Position numbers and translations under genes: made by a program. The notes under the pieces are model-generated. The model searched no databases. It was not told the DNA's origin and saw only the letters and a list, made by a program, of their open reading frames with translations. Positions 1 to 6,071 of a stretch of DNA of 29,760 nt are shown in pieces (the first letter of the stretch is position 1; the number at the start of each line of letters is the position of its first letter). The stretch is taken from assembly GCA_964413185.1 (NCBI GenBank), contig CAYPSX010000029.1, positions 1 through 29,760 on the forward strand. The letters run 5' to 3'. The DNA is from Salinivirga sp964413185 (GTDB lineage Bacteria > Bacteroidota > Bacteroidia > Bacteroidales > Salinivirgaceae).

Positions 1-14
1 AAACACAACAGCTT

Positions 15-40
15 GATTTTATGCACATAAAATCATGTGC
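15..40. repeat. Overlapping inverted repeats at the end of the edge ORF
   Basis: GATTTTAT (15-22) pairs with ATAAAATC (27-34) across a 4-base loop. GCACAT (23-28) pairs with ATGTGC (35-40) across AAAATC. The two hairpins share bases and so are mutually exclusive. They cover the TGA of the edge ORF. No T-run follows on the minus strand, so this is not a clear intrinsic terminator. It may be a decayed site or chance in AT-rich DNA. Confidence 0.4.
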
Positions 41-200
41 GAAACTTTAGTAATTCTTCAATAATATTTAGTAAATTATTTTCATTACCATCTACTATCG
101 AACCAAAATAGGAAATCGCATCACAATCAAAGTGCTTTTCGATTTCCTTTAATTTTGAAATTAATAAATCTTGAACTGTTTTATCTACTGCTGGTTTCAT
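33..200 (-). pseudogene. Short 55-codon ORF, possibly a truncated serine dehydrogenase-type (ClpP-like) proteinase N-terminus
   Basis: Reading leftwards from an ATG at 200, a 55-residue ORF ends at a TGA (33-35). Its middle reads DAISYFGSIVDGNENNLL, followed by a helix IIEELLKF. This resembles the first beta strand and helix of the SDH-type ClpP-fold proteinase family (a 'YxGPI' segment before the active-site region). Those proteins are normally several hundred residues long, so this would be only the N-terminus. The +1 frame after the stop stays open to the window edge, so a frameshift or a remnant is possible. Two overlapping inverted repeats lie over the stop (15-40). It could equally be a small unrelated protein, because the family assignment rests on about 25 residues. 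Confidence 0.35.
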
Positions 201-293
201 ATCATTACTATTTTTATTTTGCTTTTAAATGGGTTGTAACACGTTCCGATATTGCGTCTTTATAGCAACCGTTCTTAAAGCTGCAAAAATAAT

Positions 294-323
294 AAAAAGG
301 GTGGACAAATTGCCACCCTTTTT
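294..323. terminator. Intrinsic (bidirectional) terminator after floA
   Basis: A perfect 11-bp stem, AAAAAGGGTGG (294-304) with CCACCCTTTTT (313-323), encloses an 8-base loop. The A/T flanks make it U-tailed in both directions. It sits 47 bp beyond the floA stop and would end the clpS-nfeD-floA transcript. Confidence 0.9.
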
Positions 324-370
324 CTATATCTAAAATTTAAAATTCTCTACTTCACTGTATACAAAACCTT

Positions 371-1345
371 TTAATCGTCAGTTTGCATATCATCATCCGA
401 AATAGAATCTCTCATTTTGGTATCGGCCTGGATATTTTTCATGCGGTAATAATCCATTATTCCCAGATTACCGGAGCGGAACGATTCTGCAATAGCCTGG
501 GGCACCTGAGCTTCGGCTTCGATTACTTTGGCACGCATTTCCTGGGCAAGGGCTTTATTTTCCTGCTCTTGTGCTACGGCCATTGCACGGCGTTCCTCAG
601 CGCGTGCCTGGGCAATATTTTTGTCGGCTTCGGCCTGATCTATTTGCAGTCCGGCTCCAATGTTTTTCCCTATATCGATATCAGCAATATCAATGGAAAG
701 AATCTCGAATGCTGTTCCGGCATCCAATCCTTTTGAAAGTACTACGCGAGTGATATTGTCGGGGTTTTCAAGAACTGCTTTGTGATCGGCAGAAGATCCT
801 ATTGATGATACTATTCCTTCTCCAACACGTGCCAGAACTGTTTCTTCACCGGCACCACCAACGAGTTGTTTGATGTTGGCACGTACGGTTACCCGTGCTT
901 TACAGATGAGCTGAATTCCATCTCTCGAAACGGCTGTAACAGGCTTTGTATTAATAACTTTTGGGTTTACAGACATTTGTACGGCTTCAAACACATCACG
1001 ACCGGCCAGATCAATAGCCGTAGCCATTTTAAATGATAGTTCGATATTGGCTTTACTGGCGGAAACAAGTGCATGAACAACCTGTTCAACATGACCTCCG
1101 GCGAGGTAGTGTGCTTCCAGATCGTTGCGGTTTATTTCCAAACCCGCTTTGGTTCCTTCGATCATGGCTCGTACTACGACTGATGGCGGTACTTTCCTCC
1201 ATCTCATCAAAATTAATTGAAGCAGCGAAATACGTACGCCCGAAACCAATGCTGAAAACCATAGTCCAATGGGTACGAAATACAGGAAAATCCAGAGGAC
1301 TACAATAATTGCAACAACTATTGCAATGTAAAATGTAATTGTCAT
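371..1345 (-). CDS. floA: Flotillin-like protein FloA
   Basis: FloA is a membrane scaffold of the SPFH/flotillin class that organises ordered lipid microdomains at the inner face of the cytoplasmic membrane. The 324-residue protein has the usual length and layout. A hydrophobic N-terminal segment lies at about residues 3-30 (FYIAIVVAIIVVLWIF), followed by a second short hydrophobic stretch, and then the PHB-like domain typical of the UPF0365/YqfA family (KVPPSVVVRAMIEGTKAGL; GRDVFEAVQMSVNPKVI). A long Ala/Glu-rich coiled coil follows (about 235-290, repeats such as AQARAEERRAMAVAQEQE), and the tail is acidic. It is the last gene of clpS-nfeD-floA, with 2 bp between the nfeD stop and its ATG. 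Pairing with NfeD is the known arrangement for this family: NfeD proteins are the usual partners of SPFH proteins. The assignment is secure. Confidence 0.95.
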   Translation of the reverse strand: MTITFYIAIVVAIIVVLWIFLYFVPIGLWFSALVSGVRISLLQLILMRWRKVPPSVVVRAMIEGTKAGLEINRNDLEAHYLAGGHVEQVVHALVSASKANIELSFKMATAIDLAGRDVFEAVQMSVNPKVINTKPVTAVSRDGIQLICKARVTVRANIKQLVGGAGEETVLARVGEGIVSSIGSSADHKAVLENPDNITRVVLSKGLDAGTAFEILSIDIADIDIGKNIGAGLQIDQAEADKNIAQARAEERRAMAVAQEQENKALAQEMRAKVIEAEAQVPQAIAESFRSGNLGIMDYYRMKNIQADTKMRDSISDDDMQTDD

Positions 1346-1347
1346 AA

Positions 1348-1824
1348 TTATTCGTTTATATATTTAACAATAAGTTTATTTGACTCTACTTTTACTACTT
1401 TCACCGGGCTTTTTTCATTTACATAAGCATCGAAGGAACGGGCTTCATAAGATTTTCCATTAATGCGTACCCTGCCCATGGGGTTGAGGCGCGAAATGCA
1501 AACACCTTCGTCTCCTACTTTAATTTCATCTTCTGATTCTGTTTGTGATACTTTTCCGTCTATGTTTTCTTTAAGCATAAAATGTTTCCACGTTCCTGAT
1601 CGCAAAGCCCAGACAATGCTCAGGAATAAAAAGGCAATAGAACCGATTAACACATAATTTCCGGTGGTTGTTCCGAAGGATTCGTACGAGAGATAAATTC
1701 CGGCTCCAATAAATAAAATGCCTCCAATGGCAGCTATTGTGGTTCCCGGAATAACCAAAAATTCGAGGAGCAATAATACAACTCCTATAACGATTAGCAA
1801 AATTACAGCTGTGGTTGCTCCCAT
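1348..1824 (-). CDS. NfeD family membrane protein (short form)
   Basis: This 158-residue protein is of the short NfeD type. The first half is almost entirely membrane-spanning (AVILLIVIGVVLLLLEFLVI, then IGGILFIGAGIYLSY and NYVLIGSIAFLFLSIVWAL, so about three to four helices). The C-terminal part (about 95-155) is the soluble OB-fold domain with the typical GxxGV...LxPxGxVxIxGxxYEA pattern (GDEGVCISRLNPMGRVRING). NfeD proteins pair with flotillin/stomatin proteins, and here the partner floA is immediately downstream. The ATG overlaps the upstream clpS stop by one base (TAATG), which suggests translational coupling. It has no Ser/Lys protease domain of the long ClpP-class NfeD type. Confidence 0.9.
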   Translation of the reverse strand: MGATTAVILLIVIGVVLLLLEFLVIPGTTIAAIGGILFIGAGIYLSYESFGTTTGNYVLIGSIAFLFLSIVWALRSGTWKHFMLKENIDGKVSQTESEDEIKVGDEGVCISRLNPMGRVRINGKSYEARSFDAYVNEKSPVKVVKVESNKLIVKYINE

Positions 1825-2102
1825 TATTCAATAGTTACAGATAAACCTTTGTCGGCTAAAATATTCTTCATCGGGTGTAGAAAATCGAACGAACCTACTT
1901 TCACATCACATTTTCCTCTGTAATGTGTAATGTAGGCACATTGCTCGGCCTGCTCATTATTGTGATTGCATACTTCAACGAGTGATTTTATGACGAAATC
2001 AAATGTATTAACTTCATCATTATGCAATAATAAAACTCGCTTATCGAGTTTTCTTCCTGATGTGGTTTTGTGTTCTTTGGGATTAATTTCAGAACCTTTC
2101 AT
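1824..2102 (-). CDS. clpS: ATP-dependent Clp protease adaptor ClpS
   Basis: ClpS delivers N-end-rule substrates (Leu, Phe, Tyr or Trp at the N-terminus) to ClpA-ClpP. The ATG at 2102 gives a 92-residue protein; an upstream in-frame start would add eight residues unlike the family. After a flexible charged N-terminus comes the core domain: VLLLHNDEVNTFDFVIKSLV with the Asn-Asp pair of the N-degron pocket, then EQAEQCAYITHYRGKCDVKV and the terminal strand with NILADKGLSVTIE. It is the first gene of a minus-strand operon with nfeD and floA, its stop overlapping the nfeD start. Placement with a flotillin operon instead of next to clpA is noteworthy. No clpA lies in the window. Confidence 0.92.
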   Translation of the reverse strand: MKGSEINPKEHKTTSGRKLDKRVLLLHNDEVNTFDFVIKSLVEVCNHNNEQAEQCAYITHYRGKCDVKVGSFDFLHPMKNILADKGLSVTIE

Positions 2103-2242
2103 AGTTGTGCAAATTATAAAAATCAAATCTAATAAAAGACTATATTAATTCATAGATTCAGGACAAAAATAATGCTTTTTTGTAAGAATTACATATTAAT
2201 CATTGTGTTTTAAGATGTTTATTGCAATTTTACACAAAAAAA

Positions 2243-2491
2243 ATGAAGTGCAGGTCTGGCTGTGGTGCATGTTGTATTGCTCCGTCAATTTCATCTCCCA
2301 TTCCCGGAATGCCGGAAGGAAAACCAGCAGGGGTTCGTTGCATACACCTTTCAAATGATTACCGATGTTTAATTTTCAATTCGCCTGAACGGCCAAATGT
2401 TTGTGCAGAATTTATGGCTGAGCCGGATATTTGCGGTAGAAACCGCGAAGATGCTCTTGCAAATTTAAACTGGCTTGAAAATATTGAATAA
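2243..2491 (+). CDS. YkgJ family cysteine cluster protein
   Basis: A small protein of 82 residues with eight cysteines (3, 7, 10, 11, 33, 42, 54, 64) in the CxxxCxxCC...C...C...C pattern of the YkgJ/UPF0153 family. It starts MKCRSGCGACC, and CRCLIF-like and RPNVCAEF segments follow. Family members are thought to bind zinc or an iron-sulfur cluster, but the biochemical role is not established. The ATG at 2243 is preferred over an upstream in-frame TTG at 2222, because the family begins right before the first cysteine. It is a single gene, divergent from clpS and convergent with the 2520-7796 cluster. Confidence 0.85.
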   Translation: MKCRSGCGACCIAPSISSPIPGMPEGKPAGVRCIHLSNDYRCLIFNSPERPNVCAEFMAEPDICGRNREDALANLNWLENIE

Positions 2492-2519
2492 AAACGAGAA
2501 ATTACGCAACGATTGTAGT

Positions 2520-3344
2520 TTACTCAATTTTGCTAAGCGGTATAAAAAACATGGCTTGTTCTGTGGCAGATTTTTCAGCACTTATGTACAATGTATCGTT
2601 AACATTAGTAATGCCTTCAACCTGATATCTTTTATAGTCATTAAAATGATAACGAAAAGCCGGTTTGCTCCAGTTATCAATTGTGTATTTCCAGAGCACC
2701 GGGTAGTAGTTTTGATATCCAATAAACCAAATTTCGTTCCCCCGGTGTACGGCATCTGTAAGCAATCCGTTCGCATTCATTTCCTGCTTTTTCGTGGCTT
2801 TAAATGTTCCGGTTTTGATGGGCAAAGTGTATACGGCACTACTACCGTGTTTCCAATCTTTTGTAAATAAATAAATGGAATTGTTGATTACGGTCATGCT
2901 TTCGCAATCGAAGGGTGTACTTTTACTGCTGAATAGCCTTAACTTTTGATCCGGATATTTATAAGCAATCTTTATTTCGGCTTTTGCGCTTTCTTTTGAC
3001 AGGTTTTCTAATGATACACCATAAATGACCAGGTTTTTGCGCCTTCCAAAATTATTACCAAAGTCGCCAATTAATAAATATTTTTCGCTTATGGCGAGAG
3101 CTTCCCAGTCATGGTTCTCAGCACCATCGACGGTTACTGTGCGTTTAATTTTTCCGCTATAATCAAATGCATATAATTTGTTTTTGCCCCCGGAATCGTT
3201 TATGGTCCAAAACAATCCATCATAAAAAACCAGTGCAGATGTTTCATTCAACACTTTGGGCAAATTAACCAGCCTGGTGAGGTCAATTTGCGCACTGACA
3301 ACACTGGAAAGTAATAAAAAAATAACGATTATGATTTGCTTCAT
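2520..3344 (-). CDS. Secreted beta-propeller-like protein (SdiA-regulated/YjiK-like)
   Basis: This 274-residue protein has a clear signal peptide (MKQIIIVIFLLLSSVVSAQ, cleavage after SAQ). The mature part consists of short beta-strand blocks typical of a WD40/YVTN-type propeller: ETSALVFYDGLFWTINDSGG, then GAENHDWEALAISEKYLLIGD with the following GNNFGRR, then FDCESMTVINNSIYLFTKDW, and a final YQVEGITNVNDTLYISAE. The alternating 'E-(A/S)-(L/M)' and 'DSGG/GDFGNN' motifs recall the SdiA-regulated/esterase-like propellers common in Bacteroidota. No catalytic residues can be named. It is the last gene of a four-gene minus-strand cluster, 8 bp after the GyrI-like gene, and is probably periplasmic. 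The exact function is unknown. Confidence 0.7.
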   Translation of the reverse strand: MKQIIIVIFLLLSSVVSAQIDLTRLVNLPKVLNETSALVFYDGLFWTINDSGGKNKLYAFDYSGKIKRTVTVDGAENHDWEALAISEKYLLIGDFGNNFGRRKNLVIYGVSLENLSKESAKAEIKIAYKYPDQKLRLFSSKSTPFDCESMTVINNSIYLFTKDWKHGSSAVYTLPIKTGTFKATKKQEMNANGLLTDAVHRGNEIWFIGYQNYYPVLWKYTIDNWSKPAFRYHFNDYKRYQVEGITNVNDTLYISAEKSATEQAMFFIPLSKIE

Positions 3345-3352
3345 TTTTCTTG

Positions 3353-3907
3353 CTATTCTTTTCCAAAAGGCATAAGGTAAATGATGGTCTTGTTTTGCAT
3401 TTCGTATATTTCAATTATCTCCCGTTCTTCTGCGCTTTTTTTCTTCAAATATTTTTTAAATGCCGGATAAACGCGCATAGCGCCTATCATAATTGAAAAA
3501 CGGCTTACATAAGGGAATGCTGTGTAAATATAATTATTGTGCCTTATGGTTTTTAATGCTACTTTTTCAATTTGCGATTGTTTAATTGAGTCGGGAACAA
3601 TAAAACCAACTTCGCTACGCAGTTCGGATCGCTTTGTTTTTCTGGGGTTATCGTAATAAATGGTTGCTGCACTGACTATGGGAATATTTTCTTCTTGCAG
3701 TTTTCGCATTGTTTTTTCCATCACCAGCATATTTTTTTGGTAGTCGCCTTTATGAAATGTATAAGCAAATTTTAAGGGTCTGAATCCACTCTCCTTAACA
3801 ACAATTTTCTTGAACATGCGGTGGTACAATAGCACTCCCAGCGTAGCCAGAAAAAGGACCAAAATAATTATGAAGAGTATTAGTATCTGTTTAGACAAAA
3901 GTGTCAT
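3353..3907 (-). CDS. Membrane-anchored GyrI-like domain protein resembling TEX264
   Basis: This 184-residue protein has one N-terminal transmembrane helix (about 8-28, ILFIIILVLFLATLGVLLY) and a soluble GyrI-like/SHS2 domain (about 44-182). Within that domain are FAYTFHKGDYQKN (47-59), the family signature TIYYDNPRKTKRSELRSEVG (82-101), TAFPYVSRFSIM (129-140), MRVYPAFKKYL (144-154) and IEIYEMQNKTIIYLMP (165-180). GyrI-like domains bind small molecules or inhibit partners such as gyrase. A membrane anchor directly followed by this domain is the architecture of animal TEX264, and I recall the YYDNP, FPY, RVxPAxxxY and EIY motifs being shared with it. The ATG overlaps the stop of the upstream SpoIIE-type gene by four bases (ATGA), so the two are likely co-translated and may work together. 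The ligand is unknown. Confidence 0.75.
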   Translation of the reverse strand: MTLLSKQILILFIIILVLFLATLGVLLYHRMFKKIVVKESGFRPLKFAYTFHKGDYQKNMLVMEKTMRKLQEENIPIVSAATIYYDNPRKTKRSELRSEVGFIVPDSIKQSQIEKVALKTIRHNNYIYTAFPYVSRFSIMIGAMRVYPAFKKYLKKKSAEEREIIEIYEMQNKTIIYLMPFGKE

Positions 3908-6051
3908 TTAATATATTTATTGATGATTTTCAGGAATAGTTTAAGTTTTACCGGTTTGTAAATGATGTCATCACAACCCACTTTTTTAGCTCTTTGTTCA
4001 ACATCGGAAATGTTAAGTGCAGTTTGAGCTACAACAGGCAATTTTCTTTTCTTCTCTTTAATTTGTTCGGTAGCCTCAAAGCCATCGAGTACCGGCATGT
4101 TCATATCCATCAGCACAAGATCGATATCGTCTTCTTTGAGCGCAATATCAACAGCTTCCTGTCCGTTACGCGCCCGGATTATTTTCACATCGGTTCGGCG
4201 CAGTGCTTCAACCAGATAAAGGTAATTAGCTTCGGTATCTTCTGCAATGAGTACTGTTTTGTCTGACCAGTCGTATTCTGTCTTTTTATTTGTATCAATG
4301 GCTTTGAAGTTCATTTTCAGGCCAATAACCAACATATCATCAACTTGCATCTGGCCTTTTTTCCATTCCATTATAGTACGGTCGAGTATGTGCTTTTGTT
4401 TGTCGAGTGATTCCTTGTGAATTTCGAGCAACATTCGCTTAAATCGCTTAACCATAAATTTTCTTCCATGTTTTCCTCCAAACTGATCCTGGTAACCATC
4501 GGAGAAAATGTAGATTAAATCGTTTTGTTGGGTTTGGATGGAATAATTGGTGTATTCTTTGGTATTGTCGCGGTTATAACTGATGGCCATCGGGTCGCCT
4601 TTGAAAATTTGCAGCTCATTATCGCGGATCAGATACAATGGGTTGTTTGCACCTGAAAATTGCAGTTCACCGGTCTTTTTATCGATTACAATAAGTGAAA
4701 TATCCATTCCGTCTTTGGCCTCGTGTGTGGTTCCTTTTTGGTGTAACGAACGAATGACATAATCGCGCAGGTTAAGCAGTATTTCGCTCGCTTGCAGTGA
4801 TTTAACATGTTCGTTGTCGATAACTTTATTGACAATTTCGTTCAGAAAAGCAACGCCCAACATACTCATAAACGCTCCCGGCACGCCATGCCCTGTACAG
4901 TCTGCCGCAGCAACGATAAGTTTTTCGTTCCGTTCGGTCATCCAATAAAAATCGCCGGAAACAATATCTCTGGGTTTGAATAAGACAAAATATTCGTTTA
5001 AATATTTTTCGAACATATCTTCCGGTGGCAGAATTGCACTTTGAATACGTTGTGCATATTGAATGCTTGACCGAATTTTTTCAGCCTGTTTGCTTATTTC
5101 ATCGCGTTGTTGTTTTATCTCCGTATTTCTTTGGGAAAGCGCCACATTGGCCTTTTTTGTTTGCCTGACCTGCTTAAAGATAAAAAAGGCAAAAACCAAT
5201 ACTATAACAGCTATACCCAGCGATAGGTATCGAATAATAGCTTCGCTTCTGAGTTTTGCTCTGTATTGTTTTTCTTTTTCGTTTTTAAGCCTGATTATTT
5301 CGCGTTGTTCTTTTGTAAGTTGTGAAATTCTTTGGAGTGTATCAGTTGTAGCTTTAAGTTTTTTTCTTTCGTTGGTTAATTCTTGTTCTGTTTTCTGTCG
5401 CTCGGCCTGTGCTTTTTGTACAAACTCATCTGATTCTTTTTTCATCTTTTGCATCTCTTTTTCTTTGATGTGCTTATCAAAAGATGAATAAAGGTTGAAA
5501 TATTGCATGGTTTTTTCTGTATTGCCGAGTTTTTCGTGTATTTCTGCGAGCATTCCATAGCAAGTGCGCACGAGGCTCATTTGGTTGAGTTCTTTGGCAA
5601 GCGATAAGGCTTGCTCGGTATATTTCAGGGCATTAGGATTATCGTTGGCGCCCTGGTAGGCAACGGCCAGGTTTATGGAAGTACTTGCAATGGCCGCTTT
5701 GTTTCCCTGCGCCGAAGCCATTTGCAAAGCATTATTGAATGCATTTATTGCATCGGTATATTTGGACTGATCTGAATACACCAGCCCCAGATTTGTGTAA
5801 ATATTTCGAACTCCTGCTTTATTGCCTTGTTTTTTAGTAAGCTCCAGCAATGTTTTATAGGCAGTTGTTGCTTCTGCCAAATCACCTGAAGTCCAGTATT
5901 TGTGTGCAATTTTATTCAGGTAAAAAATCTCCTGATTTGTATTGCCATTGGCTTTGCTTTCTTCGTAGTTTTTTTGCAATTCAGGCAATGTTTGCGCCGA
6001 TGCAATGATCGAAAACAAAAGGGTAATTACAATTAAAATGAACCTTTTCAT
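3904..6051 (-). CDS. TPR-transmembrane-SpoIIE (PP2C) phosphatase-response regulator receiver fusion
   Basis: A 715-residue multidomain signalling protein. In order: signal peptide (1-20, ending IIASAQ); TPR repeats (about 25-190, e.g. VRNIYTNLGLVYSDQSKYTD); coiled coil (about 195-268); one transmembrane helix (about 272-293); a second coiled coil (about 297-335); a SpoIIE/RsbU-type PP2C serine phosphatase domain (about 350-580); and a C-terminal receiver domain (about 598-715). Metal-binding motifs of the phosphatase are present: SGDFYW (365-370), ADCTGHGVPGAFMSM (383-397), DGMDIS (447-452), SDGYQDQFGG (517-526) and DDM (571-573). The receiver has its acidic pair E604/D605, phosphoacceptor D649, T677 and K699, so it looks active. 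TPRs would be periplasmic and the enzyme cytosolic. It overlaps the GyrI-like gene by 4 bp and follows the OmpL47-like gene by 20 bp. Its substrate, perhaps an anti-sigma antagonist-like phosphoprotein, is not in the window. Confidence 0.9.
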   Translation of the reverse strand: MKRFILIVITLLFSIIASAQTLPELQKNYEESKANGNTNQEIFYLNKIAHKYWTSGDLAEATTAYKTLLELTKKQGNKAGVRNIYTNLGLVYSDQSKYTDAINAFNNALQMASAQGNKAAIASTSINLAVAYQGANDNPNALKYTEQALSLAKELNQMSLVRTCYGMLAEIHEKLGNTEKTMQYFNLYSSFDKHIKEKEMQKMKKESDEFVQKAQAERQKTEQELTNERKKLKATTDTLQRISQLTKEQREIIRLKNEKEKQYRAKLRSEAIIRYLSLGIAVIVLVFAFFIFKQVRQTKKANVALSQRNTEIKQQRDEISKQAEKIRSSIQYAQRIQSAILPPEDMFEKYLNEYFVLFKPRDIVSGDFYWMTERNEKLIVAAADCTGHGVPGAFMSMLGVAFLNEIVNKVIDNEHVKSLQASEILLNLRDYVIRSLHQKGTTHEAKDGMDISLIVIDKKTGELQFSGANNPLYLIRDNELQIFKGDPMAISYNRDNTKEYTNYSIQTQQNDLIYIFSDGYQDQFGGKHGRKFMVKRFKRMLLEIHKESLDKQKHILDRTIMEWKKGQMQVDDMLVIGLKMNFKAIDTNKKTEYDWSDKTVLIAEDTEANYLYLVEALRRTDVKIIRARNGQEAVDIALKEDDIDLVLMDMNMPVLDGFEATEQIKEKKRKLPVVAQTALNISDVEQRAKKVGCDDIIYKPVKLKLFLKIINKYIK

Positions 6052-6071
6052 ATTCAGTTTTGTAATGGTTT

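Noticed and set aside
383..736. 117-codon plus-strand ORF over floA
   Set aside because: Antisense to the Ala/Glu-rich coiled coil of FloA, with no independent start signal or motif.
5063..5491. 142-codon plus-strand ORF rich in Ser, Cys and Phe
   Set aside because: It is the antisense shadow of the coiled-coil and helix region of the SpoIIE-receiver gene; the composition mirrors Lys/Glu-rich codons on the other strand.
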